A DNA stretch of 64,000 bases from Methylomonas rhizoryzae. Lineage in GTDB: Bacteria; Pseudomonadota; Gammaproteobacteria; Methylococcales; Methylomonadaceae. A program made the position numbers and the translations under genes. Each line of letters starts with the position of its first letter. Within the stretch, counting starts at the first letter, position 1. The stretch covers positions 1,798,001-1,862,000 of the forward strand of contig NZ_CP043929.1 in the NCBI RefSeq assembly GCF_008632455.1. Reading direction: 5' to 3'. The notes beneath the pieces were generated by a model. The model was not told the origin of the DNA and ran no database searches. It worked only from the letters and a program-made list of their open reading frames with translations. Shown here in pieces: positions 52,698 through 60,264 of this stretch.

Positions 52698-52768
52698 ACA
52701 TTACCTCCCGCAAATTGATAGTCATCAAATTATAGTCAGTTTGAAATTGCTAACTTGAATAAATTTCT

Positions 52769-52784
52769 TGGTATGGATTCTGCT
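52769..52784 (+). promoter_or_regulatory. sigma-54 promoter of flgA
   Basis: TGGTATG-GATT-CTGCT has GG and GC at the exact sigma-54 spacing and four of five bases in the -12 block. It ends 35 bp before the flgA start, in the cheV-flgA divergent region. Confidence 0.62.
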
Positions 52785-52818
52785 TCATTTTCAATAAAGT
52801 CAATTATCCGTCTGTGTC

Positions 52819-53517
52819 ATGAAAGCATTAAGAAGATACATCCGATGGTTGTGGCCGTTGCTTGCAATTCAGCCGTGTTTTGCGCAAACCGAGCAATCGC
52901 TGCAAGCGATAGAAGACACGGTCTATCAATTTGTCACCGGTTCATTGGAGCCGAACGGAAATTACCAAATTTCCAAACCTTCGTTGGATCCCAGGCTGAG
53001 TTTGCCTGCCTGTGATTCGGTTTTAGACGCCGCCGTGCAATCGGGCAATCTGCAGGCTGGCCGCAATACGGTTAGCGTCAGCTGTAACGGCACTAACCGC
53101 TGGACGATTTATAGCACTGTTTTCATTAAGTCCTATAAACAAGTATTGGTGACGGTTAAGCCACTGGCCAGAAACGATGTTGTATCGGCCGGAGATTTGC
53201 GACTGGAAGCCAAAGACGTTGCTCTATTGCAAAAGGGTTATCTAAGCGATGCTAACGAGGCGCTGGGTAAGCAAAGTGTTCGCTTTCTACCGGCCGGAAG
53301 CGTGCTCTATCAGGGGCTATTTGCCGAACCCGCGCTCGTCAAGCGGGGGGAAGCGGTTAGCATTCAATCCGGGAAGCCCGGGTTGTTAATTTCTTCTACC
53401 GGTATAGCCATGATGGACGGGGTAAAGGGACAACAGATTAGAGTCAAAAACGTCTCGTCTAAACGCGTGATCCAAGCCACGGTGATTCAACCGGGTTTGG
53501 TAAATGTTTATTTCTAA
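52819..53517 (+). CDS. flgA: flagellar basal-body P-ring assembly protein FlgA
   Basis: FlgA is a periplasmic chaperone for P-ring (FlgI) assembly. The 232-residue protein has a signal peptide (cleavage after CFA, near residue 22). The SAF domain contains VKPLARNDVVSAGDLRLE, then KQSVRFLPAGSVLY, and the C-terminus is RVIQATVIQPGLVNVYF. The stop is followed within 10 bp by a sigma-28 promoter for flgM. The order cheV/flgA/flgM/flgN is the classic early-flagellar arrangement. Confidence 0.94.
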   Translation: MKALRRYIRWLWPLLAIQPCFAQTEQSLQAIEDTVYQFVTGSLEPNGNYQISKPSLDPRLSLPACDSVLDAAVQSGNLQAGRNTVSVSCNGTNRWTIYSTVFIKSYKQVLVTVKPLARNDVVSAGDLRLEAKDVALLQKGYLSDANEALGKQSVRFLPAGSVLYQGLFAEPALVKRGEAVSIQSGKPGLLISSTGIAMMDGVKGQQIRVKNVSSKRVIQATVIQPGLVNVYF

Positions 53518-53524
53518 AAACCGT

Positions 53525-53551
53525 TAAAGGATAAGACAATGTGGCCGATAC
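53525..53551 (+). promoter_or_regulatory. FliA (sigma-28) promoter of flgM
   Basis: TAAAGGAT and GCCGATAC are separated by 11 bp, matching the FliA consensus TAAAGTTT-N11-GCCGATAA at 13 of 16 positions. It lies between flgA and flgM. Anti-sigma FlgM under its own cognate sigma factor is the usual feedback arrangement. It also shows that the ATG at 53541, inside the -10, is not the start. Confidence 0.82.
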
Positions 53552-53585
53552 TAGTTGCAAGCAAAAACACCACAGGACTTCAGTC

Positions 53586-53900
53586 ATGGCAATACAATCG
53601 ATCAATGCAAATGCTCCGATTAATGCGACTGCGACGGCCAAAGCTGCTACCAACAAAGTTAACGTTGAAAGCAAGGAACCGTCGCCGGGAGGCGTGGCGG
53701 AAGACGATACGGTTAGTCTTACCAGTACCGCCCAAGATCTTAAAAAGGCCGAAAATGTTATTGCCGCCACTCCCGTCGTAAATGATAAAAAAGTCGCTGA
53801 TATCAAAGCCGCTTTACAAGCCGGCACTTATCAGCCTGATTTTGAGAGAACGGCCGGCAAAATGCTGGATTTTGAAGCTAAGTTATCGAAGACGACGTGA
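53586..53900 (+). CDS. flgM: anti-sigma-28 factor FlgM
   Basis: FlgM binds and inhibits FliA until it is exported through the finished hook. The 104-residue product has a low-complexity N-terminus and the conserved C-terminal helix region (DTVSLTSTAQDL, then VADIKAALQAGTYQPDFERT). The start at ATG 53586 is chosen because the FliA promoter ends at 53551. flgN starts 5 bp downstream. Confidence 0.92.
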   Translation: MAIQSINANAPINATATAKAATNKVNVESKEPSPGGVAEDDTVSLTSTAQDLKKAENVIAATPVVNDKKVADIKAALQAGTYQPDFERTAGKMLDFEAKLSKTT

Positions 53901-53904
53901 TGAT

Positions 53905-54399
53905 ATGATAGATAAAACCTTTCCTATCGCTGAAAAACTGTTAGCGAACGGCGACAAGCTGACGCAGCGTTTAATGGATCTTCTAACCAAAGAGCAAGAA
54001 CAACTACAGCGAAAATTCGATCCCGCGTCCATAGCTGCCGTCGCGGCCGATAAAAAAGAGGTGGTGGCCCATCTTGAGCAGTTCGCCAAACAGCTTAGCC
54101 AAGTTTTAGCCACTGAAAAATTAACTCTGGCTCAGCAAGGGGTGCAGCACTATTTAACTAAAGCCAGGGCAAGCGGTATTGACATCGAAGAGCCGGCGAA
54201 ATGTTGGGCCAGCATAGGTAATTTGTCTAAGACCTGTCGTCAGTTGAACGAACAAAACGGCGCCGGCATCGATATATTGAGCCGGCATACCCAGCGCTCT
54301 TTGGCGATTCTGCGCGGCAAATCCCCCATCGCGACTACCTACGGCCCCGACGGTAGTACCCGTAGCGAGCTATTTTCACACACTTTGATTTCGGTGTAG
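53905..54399 (+). CDS. flgN: flagellar export chaperone FlgN
   Basis: FlgN is the cytosolic chaperone for the hook-filament junction proteins FlgK and FlgL. The 164-residue protein is helical and rich in K, L, Q and E, with the family segment LMDLLTKEQEQLQ near residue 20, and comes right after flgM. FlgN sequences diverge strongly, so the call leans on position and length. ATG 53905 is taken as the start; a longer frame would overlap flgM. Confidence 0.85.
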   Translation: MIDKTFPIAEKLLANGDKLTQRLMDLLTKEQEQLQRKFDPASIAAVAADKKEVVAHLEQFAKQLSQVLATEKLTLAQQGVQHYLTKARASGIDIEEPAKCWASIGNLSKTCRQLNEQNGAGIDILSRHTQRSLAILRGKSPIATTYGPDGSTRSELFSHTLISV

Positions 54400-54434
54400 A
54401 CTGAACGTATAAACAATCTGTCAGACTGGATTAT

Positions 54435-55217
54435 ATGTTCGATAAAATTAAGCGTATGTTTTCTCAAAAAGATGTCGCGGTAGATACGGACGACAATTAC
54501 GAGATAACTCCGTTTGAAAATCCAAACTTCATTACCGATCCTATCAAAATAGCCGGTTTGTTATCCGAGATCGAAGTCAGCTCTCCACTTTGCTCCGTTC
54601 AGATCGAAGGTAGTCAAAACGAATATAATTCATCGATTTTAGGTATTAAATTAGATAAAAATCTGATTGTTTTCGATGAGCTGATCCCCAAAGACGGGAA
54701 TTTCGAAATTCAAAGAGCGCCATCGGTCAAAATGTCGACTTTTCATAAAGGCGTGCATTTGTCGTTTAATTTGACCGGTGTGGAAACCGGATACTCCAAA
54801 GGGATTACTTATTACCGCGCATCCATTCCGGATCGCATTTATTATCCGCAACGCCGGCGGGCTCCCAGAATTGAAATTAGTTCTATCGACATTGGTTTTT
54901 CCGGGATTTCCGAACGCACCGGCATTTCGGTGACCGGTTATTTGTTCGATCTCTCCCGTGGTGGGGCGGGTATCGACGTTCCTGTGAACCGCGCGAGGGT
55001 TCAGCGTGGCGACAGAATTAAAAACTGTCAATTGGTGTTGGACGAATACACCATGGATTTCGATTTTTCGGTACGCTTTACCAAAGCTGTGCCTATCAGT
55101 CCTAATCGGGTACAAATAGGCGGATTTTTCGAAAATCTTTCCAGTAAGAGCGAAGCCAAGCTGTCTTATTTTGTCGCGTCGTTAGAGCGAGTCGAGATAC
55201 GAAAACAAAAAGCCTAA
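54435..55217 (+). CDS. YcgR-like PilZ flagellar brake protein
   Basis: A 260-residue cytoplasmic protein with an N-terminal YcgR-type domain (about 40-135) and a C-terminal PilZ domain. The cyclic di-GMP-binding signatures are present: the arginine motif RRRAPR near residue 140 and DLSRGGAG near residue 175. YcgR-type proteins slow the motor when cyclic di-GMP is high. Position after flgMN fits a flagellar role. No separate promoter is obvious. The gene is convergent with gltA. Confidence 0.88.
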   Translation: MFDKIKRMFSQKDVAVDTDDNYEITPFENPNFITDPIKIAGLLSEIEVSSPLCSVQIEGSQNEYNSSILGIKLDKNLIVFDELIPKDGNFEIQRAPSVKMSTFHKGVHLSFNLTGVETGYSKGITYYRASIPDRIYYPQRRRAPRIEISSIDIGFSGISERTGISVTGYLFDLSRGGAGIDVPVNRARVQRGDRIKNCQLVLDEYTMDFDFSVRFTKAVPISPNRVQIGGFFENLSSKSEAKLSYFVASLERVEIRKQKA

Positions 55218-55261
55218 GGTTTACTACCTCGTCCTTGAGGTAAGGGCAAAGAGCAAGCTTA

Positions 55262-56557
55262 TTAGCGTAAGGAAATCGGTTGTACTTCCCGCATCGGAAC
55301 GCCTTGGTAAAGCTGTCTTGGGCGGCCTATTTTCAGTTCCGGATCGGATATCATTTCGTCCCATTGCGAAATCCAGCCTACCGAGCGTGCCAACGCGAAA
55401 ATGGCGGTAAACATTTCCGTAGGAATGCCAAGCGCGCGTAACACGATCCCCGAATAGAAATCGACGTTGGGATACAGCTTCCGGTCGACAAAATATTCGT
55501 CTTCCAAGGCGATACGTTCCAATTCCATCGCTAATTTGAACAAAGGATCGTCGTTTAAATCCAGTTCGTCCAAAACCTCATGACAGGTTTGACGCATCAG
55601 TTTGGCTCTAGGGTCGTAATTTTTATAGACTCTATGCCCGAAGCCCATTAAGCGGAATGGATCGTTTTTATCTTTGGCTTTTGCGACATATTCGGGAATA
55701 TTGGAGACGCTGCCGATTTCTTCCAACATATTCAGCACCGCTTCGTTTGCTCCACCATGCGCGGCACCCCACAAGCAGGCGATGCCGGCTGCCACGCAAG
55801 CATAAGGATTAGCGCCGCTGGATCCGGCTAATCTGACCGTGGAGGTGGAAGCATTTTGTTCATGATCGGCGTGCAGGATCAGAATGCGATCCAAGGCGCG
55901 AATCAATACCGGATTTGGTAGATATTCGTCGCACGGGTCTCCCATCATCATGCGCATAAAGTTTTCGGCGTATCCGAGTTTGCGTTTCGGATAAATGAAG
56001 GGCATACCGATGCTGTACTTGTAACACATGGCGACGATGTTAGGCATCTTGGCGATCAAGCGTATCGCCGTGAGGTATCTGTCGTCTCTATTATTGATGT
56101 CGATGTGATCGTGGTAGAAAGCGGATAAGGCGCCGACTACGCCGACTAACACTGCCATAGGATGAGCGTCGCGTCTGAACCCGCTGTAGAAGCGGGTTAA
56201 TTGTTCGTGAACCATGACGTGCTGACTGACCATGGTCACAAATTCTTTCATTTCGGCACCGTTTGGCAATTCACTGTTTAGCAGCAAGTAGCAAACTTCG
56301 AGAAAATCACAACGTTCGGCCAATTGTTCGATGGGGTAACCGCGATACAGCAATATGCCGGCGTCGCCGTCGATAAAGGTGATTTTTGAACGGCAACTAG
56401 CGGTAGAAGTAAAGCCCGGATCGTAAGTAAAACACCCGGTTTTGGCGTAAAGAGTGCGGATATCGATTACCGATGGCCCTAAAACACCCGGTATGACAGG
56501 CATTTCGCAAGCGGGCTTATTCGGATCCGTCGAGAGGGAAACGAGTTTTTCCGTCAT
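55262..56557 (-). CDS. gltA: citrate synthase
   Basis: A 431-residue citrate synthase joining acetyl-CoA and oxaloacetate. It has the catalytic histidine regions (VLILHADHEQNASTSTVRL and MGFGHRVYKNYDPRA), the catalytic aspartate region near FYSGIVLRALG, and GAAHGGANEAVLNML. The N-terminal PVIPGVLGPSVIDIR segment, with the GDAGILLYRGYPI motif, is typical of type II citrate synthases. The start at 56557 has a GGGAGA Shine-Dalgarno sequence, whereas the frame to 56602 does not. Confidence 0.96.
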   Translation of the reverse strand: MTEKLVSLSTDPNKPACEMPVIPGVLGPSVIDIRTLYAKTGCFTYDPGFTSTASCRSKITFIDGDAGILLYRGYPIEQLAERCDFLEVCYLLLNSELPNGAEMKEFVTMVSQHVMVHEQLTRFYSGFRRDAHPMAVLVGVVGALSAFYHDHIDINNRDDRYLTAIRLIAKMPNIVAMCYKYSIGMPFIYPKRKLGYAENFMRMMMGDPCDEYLPNPVLIRALDRILILHADHEQNASTSTVRLAGSSGANPYACVAAGIACLWGAAHGGANEAVLNMLEEIGSVSNIPEYVAKAKDKNDPFRLMGFGHRVYKNYDPRAKLMRQTCHEVLDELDLNDDPLFKLAMELERIALEDEYFVDRKLYPNVDFYSGIVLRALGIPTEMFTAIFALARSVGWISQWDEMISDPELKIGRPRQLYQGVPMREVQPISLR

Positions 56558-56845
56558 AAATTTCTCCCAGAATGTATTTTCGGCTACGCGAAGCGCAGCC
56601 ATTGTATTCTATGCGATCAGAGATTCGGCAACTAGTTGGCGATTGTTTAGCATCGGTTACTAAGCTATTTCCAGCCGATCATGGGTTTATCGCTACATCA
56701 TTTTTAAATCGGCGCAATTCGGCTTGTTCCGGCTGATTTTGCGCAGCCATTAAGTTTTTTGATGCCAGGGAGGATGGATTGATAAACAGTGGCGGTAAGC
56801 CGCTTCGCTAAAGGCGGGCGAGCATCATTACAAACAAATCGGATT
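56558..56845. other. non-coding region upstream of gltA
   Basis: About 290 bp between the gltA start and the hairpin below. It should hold the gltA promoter (minus strand), but no pair of convincing -35 and -10 elements was found; TAGAAT near 56610 lacks a good -35. No ORF, RNA or repeat was seen. Confidence 0.5.
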
Positions 56846-56885
56846 AAAGCGCTGCCGAGCCGGTACCGGTTCGATACAGCGCTTT
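56846..56885 (-). terminator. long interrupted hairpin downstream of the redox operon
   Basis: Outer arms AAAGCGCTG (56846-56854) and CAGCGCTTT (56877-56885) are perfect complements, and they enclose a second dyad (GAGCCGG / CCGGTTC, 56857-56872). The structure lies 12 bp after the stop of the 119-residue gene on the minus strand. The T-run is short (TTT), so termination is probable rather than certain. Confidence 0.5.
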
Positions 56886-56897
56886 GTGCGGGGAACC

Positions 56898-57257
56898 TTA
56901 GCCTTGGCCGGGTAGCATGCCTACCGAACCCGGTTTGATGCGTTTACAGGTGACGACGACATCTTCTTGGTGGCATTTTTGTAGATCCGTCTGAGTGCCG
57001 CAAGAGGTACAGACGGTAGTACCTGCCGTTTTGATTTCTTCTAAATGCCAACCGTAACCTTGGAATTGGCAAAAACGTTTGCTGTAACGAGTTAAGGTAT
57101 ATTCGCGCGACGCGGCTTCCTTGGCTTTGGTTTCCGAGCTGCACTGTGCGGATGGCAAGGTGTTAGCCATTAAATCCCGGAATATGTATTCAGTCGCTTC
57201 GGCTTCGAATTGGAAGCAGGCCATTAATAGCGCCGTTAAGGCAAGTTGTTTGGTCAT
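56898..57257 (-). CDS. small cysteine-rich exported protein of unknown function
   Basis: A 119-residue protein with a signal peptide (cleavage likely after EA, about residue 20). The mature part holds six cysteines, including a CTSC pair, which suggests a disulphide-bonded or metal-binding periplasmic protein. Its start overlaps the stop of the small membrane protein gene by 4 bp, so the two are coupled. I recognise no family. The operon with a thiol-redox protein upstream suggests a role in thiol chemistry, but this is inference. Confidence 0.72.
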   Translation of the reverse strand: MTKQLALTALLMACFQFEAEATEYIFRDLMANTLPSAQCSSETKAKEAASREYTLTRYSKRFCQFQGYGWHLEEIKTAGTTVCTSCGTQTDLQKCHQEDVVVTCKRIKPGSVGMLPGQG

Positions 57258-57451
57258 TGTGAAACCTCGCGCTCGTTGATGATGCGAATATTCATTTGCT
57301 GAATCTCTTCGTTTAATTGTTGCTTGATAGGGGCGAATTTTTCGGTTTCGCTCATCTTCACCGCTAAAATCGTGCCGACTAAAGCAATGGCCGCAAGCAC
57401 CATATAAAGCACAAAATGGTCTTTTTCTAGGGTTTGTGTCGTTTCGTTCAT
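57254..57451 (-). CDS. 65-residue single-pass membrane protein
   Basis: A small protein with one membrane helix (about residues 13-30, FVLYMVLAAIALVGTILAV). A charged, amphipathic tail (KFAPIKQQLNEEIQQMNIRI) may form a coiled coil. It lies 9 bp after the thioredoxin-like gene and overlaps the cysteine-rich gene by 4 bp. No family is recognised. It could anchor or partner one of its neighbours. Confidence 0.65.
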   Translation of the reverse strand: MNETTQTLEKDHFVLYMVLAAIALVGTILAVKMSETEKFAPIKQQLNEEIQQMNIRIINEREVSQ

Positions 57452-57460
57452 GTCAGTGCC

Positions 57461-57697
57461 TCAGGATTTCAAATCCGCTAACGCGGCGCCGAAATTGATA
57501 TGAAAAACATGACCCTCTACCACCAGGGCCGGAACCGATTGCACCCCGGCGGCTTCGGCTTCGGCCAAGCGCTGTGATTGTTCGCCGACGTGCACGACTT
57601 CCAGCGAATATTTATTTGGATCGATCACGTTTAGTAACATTTGTTCGGCCGTTACGCAGACCGGGCAGCCCGCGTGGTAATACCTTGCGCTAGTCAT
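57461..57697 (-). CDS. small thioredoxin/glutaredoxin-like protein (CPVC motif)
   Basis: A 78-residue thioredoxin-fold protein. The redox motif CPVC is at residues 11-14 and the cis-proline motif SVPAL near residue 55. It is shorter than thioredoxin and close in size to glutaredoxin-like proteins. It has no signal peptide, so it is cytoplasmic, while the third gene of the operon is exported. The Shine-Dalgarno sequence (GAGGAGGG) is strong. It is the first gene of a three-gene operon behind a probable promoter and a dyad (57732-57778). Its partner reductase is not in the window. Confidence 0.78.
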   Translation of the reverse strand: MTSARYYHAGCPVCVTAEQMLLNVIDPNKYSLEVVHVGEQSQRLAEAEAAGVQSVPALVVEGHVFHINFGAALADLKS

Positions 57698-57731
57698 AAT
57701 GTCCCTCCTCGGTTAATTGATAGCGATTCGA

Positions 57732-57760
57732 AACTTACTACAGAGACTTGTGCTTGTCAA
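57732..57760 (-). promoter_or_regulatory. probable sigma-70 promoter of the redox operon
   Basis: On the minus strand TTGACA (57755-57760) and TAAGTT (57732-57737) are 17 bp apart, about 35 bp upstream of the first gene. The -35 is perfect; the -10 is weak. Confidence 0.4.
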
Positions 57761-57763
57761 ATT

Positions 57764-57778
57764 ATATCGATTCGATAT
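57764..57778. promoter_or_regulatory. 15-bp palindrome next to the redox operon promoter
   Basis: ATATCGA-T-TCGATAT is a perfect 7-bp inverted repeat with a single central base. It lies 3 bp beyond the -35 of the redox operon promoter (on the upstream side), where an activator or repressor could bind. The regulator is unknown. Confidence 0.45.
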
Positions 57779-57807
57779 TTTTAGAGTAGTGCAAGGACGC
57801 CGCTTGC

Positions 57808-57841
57808 TTGTCATATTTCCGTCATATTTTTGGCTTAGGAT
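57808..57841 (+). promoter_or_regulatory. Pho box with -10 element upstream of phoU
   Basis: TTGTCAT-ATTT-CCGTCAT (57808-57825) has the 7+4+7 layout of the PhoB box, with one mismatch to CTGTCAT in each half. A TAGGAT -10 element (57836-57841) follows after 10 bp, the distance expected when the box replaces the -35. It implies PhoB activation under phosphate limitation. Confidence 0.68.
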
Positions 57842-57974
57842 TTCAGGCAGATGAAACAGGATGAGTGAAACCGTAGTTGTTGGTGCCGTTTAGTCTATTG
57901 GCCTTAAATGGCGGAGATAGGAAAACCAAAAAATAATCCGGAATTTTTGAGTTTCAGAAGAGGATCGTTAACGT

Positions 57975-58670
57975 ATGACGCAACACACACTGAAAGCGTT
58001 TGACGCTGAGTTAAAAGAACTGCATGCGCTAATCGTCGAAATGGTGAGTTTACTGGTTTGCCAGTTGGAGCAGACCTTGGCTGCATTGGATGACGGCGAC
58101 ATGGAAATGGCGTTAAAAATCAACGCTGACGATGCTAAAGTTAACAGCTACGAACACTTGATCGACGCTCAAGTGATTAACGTGTTGGCTAGGCATTGTC
58201 CGGTTGCCGACGATCTGCGAACCGTCATTTCTATCGCCAAAATCAGTTACGAATTAGAAAAGATAGGCAATGAAATTGCCGATTTCGCCCGTTTGGTCAG
58301 CGTGTTGTTCGACCCTAAAACCAGCGATCCCAACCGTAATTTGTTGGCGGACATCGTCAAAATCGCCATATTGGTTAAAAAGATGTTGTCGAAATTGCTG
58401 TTGGCCTTCGATAAGGCGGAATCCGAGCAAGCCTACTTGCTTTTACACTATAACCACGAGTGCGAAGCGGAATTATTGGCCGGCATCAAGCATCAATTGA
58501 CTTATGTGATGAACGATGTCCGGCTGATCGGTCGGGCAATGGATATCATGCACATTTTGAAATCCTTGGAGCGTTGCGGCGAACATAGCCGAAACATTGC
58601 CGAATATTTGATCTACATGCTGGAAGGCGTAGACGTGAGGCATTCCGGCATTTCTTACGACATGGAATGA
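57975..58670 (+). CDS. phoU: PhoU-family phosphate signalling protein
   Basis: A 231-residue all-helical PhoU protein with the two family repeats. The motifs are LEKIGNEIADFARL (about 95-108) and LERCGEHSRNIAEYLIYMLEG (about 197-217), matching the metal-binding E/D motifs of PhoU. PhoU links the PstSCAB transporter to the PhoR kinase and keeps the regulon off when phosphate is plentiful. No pst genes adjoin; instead a Mg2+ transporter fusion follows. A Pho box lies upstream. Confidence 0.9.
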   Translation: MTQHTLKAFDAELKELHALIVEMVSLLVCQLEQTLAALDDGDMEMALKINADDAKVNSYEHLIDAQVINVLARHCPVADDLRTVISIAKISYELEKIGNEIADFARLVSVLFDPKTSDPNRNLLADIVKIAILVKKMLSKLLLAFDKAESEQAYLLLHYNHECEAELLAGIKHQLTYVMNDVRLIGRAMDIMHILKSLERCGEHSRNIAEYLIYMLEGVDVRHSGISYDME

Positions 58671-58745
58671 GACTGCCCGACCGGCGGATCGAAGCAAGAC
58701 TCGGTTATTCGCTTGGATGTCAATTAGCCGACAAAGTCGGGTATC

Positions 58746-60059
58746 ATGGCGGAGGTTACTCAAACCGGCTGTCCGGAGTCGCTATTGGCTTTACATACTG
58801 TCATCGATCTATTGAAAAAGCACCGTCTGGTCGAAGGGATGGTGCAAAACCAACCCTTACCCCGCCGCAAATTAGTCGTTTCCTTAGTTCAAAAACAGCA
58901 TTTGGCCGAACTGCGCGGTTTGTTGGAGCGGTTAAACGCTGTCGAAATCGGCCACATTCTGTCCGCCTTACCGTTGGATGATGCGGAATTGGTTTGGACG
59001 CAAATCGAGGAATCCCGCCAGGACGACATATTGTGGGAAATTTCCGACGGTCTGCGGCAACAGCTGGTGGGCGATCGAGAACCGCATTGCGGCGACGGGC
59101 AAATATGCGCGTTCGAATTGATCGAAGGCCGGCTGGCCAAGGTTTCCATTACCTGCCGGCACGATTTGTTGGGAGGCAAGCCAATTTGGATAGATTTGTT
59201 GTCGCCTACCAAAGCTCAGCGGCAGTTGATAGGCCAACATTTCTCCGTAGATTTGCCGGACCCGGACGAACAAACCGATTTGGAAGCCAGTGCCCGGTTT
59301 TATGTCGAGCAAAACGAAATCCATATTCATTCGGATTTTTTGCTGGATAGAGAAGGTAAGTCGCGCAGCGTTCCGGTCGCATTCGTATTGCGCGACGAGG
59401 TGTTGTTCTCGGTTAGAAACGAAGAATTACCGGTATTTCGTCTGCAACGTCTTAGGGCGAGAACCCAGCCCGGCTTCGTAACCGACAGTAGGGATTTGTT
59501 GCTGGATCTGTACGGCGCCGAAGCGGAATATTCCGCGGACGCATTGGAAAATATTTATACCGAGTTAGAAGCCGTCAGCAAAAAGGTATTGAGCCAGAAC
59601 GTCAGCGACGCTGAGGCCGAACGCATCCTGGCCGACATCGCCGAAGAGGAAGATTTGAACGGTCGCATCCGCCGCAACATGCTGGATACTCAACGCGCGG
59701 TGTCTTTCCTGATCCGGCGCAAACTGTTGTCGCCGACTCAGCTGGAAGATGCGCAGCAGATTTTGCGCGATATTGAATCCTTGAACAGTCACACGGCGTT
59801 TTTGTTCGACAAAATTAACTTCCTGATGGACGCGACGGTTGGTTTCATCAATATCAACCAGAACAAAGTCATCAAAATCTTTTCGGTCGCATCGGTAGCG
59901 ATGCTGCCGCCCACCTTGATTGCCAGCATTTACGGCATGAACTTTCAACACATGCCGGAATTGGAATGGATGCTAGGTTATCCCTTCGCCTTATTCCTGA
60001 TGGCGTTTTCCATCGTGTTGCCTTATTTGTACTTTAGACGCAAAGGTTGGCTCAGGTAG
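58746..60059 (+). CDS. CorA-family divalent cation transporter fused to an MgtE_N-like domain
   Basis: A 437-residue protein. The N-terminal part (about 10-125) resembles the MgtE intracellular N domain, a helical Mg2+ sensor: LAELRGLLERLNAVEIGHIL, LPLDDAELVW and RQDDILWEISDGLRQ. The rest (about 130-437) is CorA-like, with a soluble domain, a long stalk helix and two C-terminal membrane helices. The pore signature is YGMN, near residue 398 (YGMNFQHMPELEW). A Mg2+ channel regulated by an added MgtE-type sensor is inferred. It is 75 bp downstream of phoU and probably co-transcribed from the Pho-box promoter. Confidence 0.85.
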   Translation: MAEVTQTGCPESLLALHTVIDLLKKHRLVEGMVQNQPLPRRKLVVSLVQKQHLAELRGLLERLNAVEIGHILSALPLDDAELVWTQIEESRQDDILWEISDGLRQQLVGDREPHCGDGQICAFELIEGRLAKVSITCRHDLLGGKPIWIDLLSPTKAQRQLIGQHFSVDLPDPDEQTDLEASARFYVEQNEIHIHSDFLLDREGKSRSVPVAFVLRDEVLFSVRNEELPVFRLQRLRARTQPGFVTDSRDLLLDLYGAEAEYSADALENIYTELEAVSKKVLSQNVSDAEAERILADIAEEEDLNGRIRRNMLDTQRAVSFLIRRKLLSPTQLEDAQQILRDIESLNSHTAFLFDKINFLMDATVGFININQNKVIKIFSVASVAMLPPTLIASIYGMNFQHMPELEWMLGYPFALFLMAFSIVLPYLYFRRKGWLR

Positions 60060-60264
60060 AAGCGGGTTGGCAAGCGCTCAAGCCGTTTCCGCACGACTCG
60101 TTATCCTCTTTATCGCTATATAGCCAAGGCAATCGCCCGGCACCAACAGGTAGGTAAAATTCAGTTAACCGACGCTAACCCGACTGAGTTGTGCGGCTCA
60201 TGTCTCAATCGGCCGGGCGTTCTGCGTTATAGTACCAACCGATGTTGTAAGTGGGGCGGATACC

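Noticed and set aside
52729..52734. A perfect TATAAT on the minus strand upstream of cheV
   Set aside because: No -35-like hexamer occurs at 16-19 bp spacing, so it was not annotated as a promoter.
55225..55242. Six-base-pair hairpin (TACCTC / GAGGTA) between the convergent PilZ gene and gltA
   Set aside because: The stem is short and there is no T-run on either strand, so it is too weak to call a terminator.
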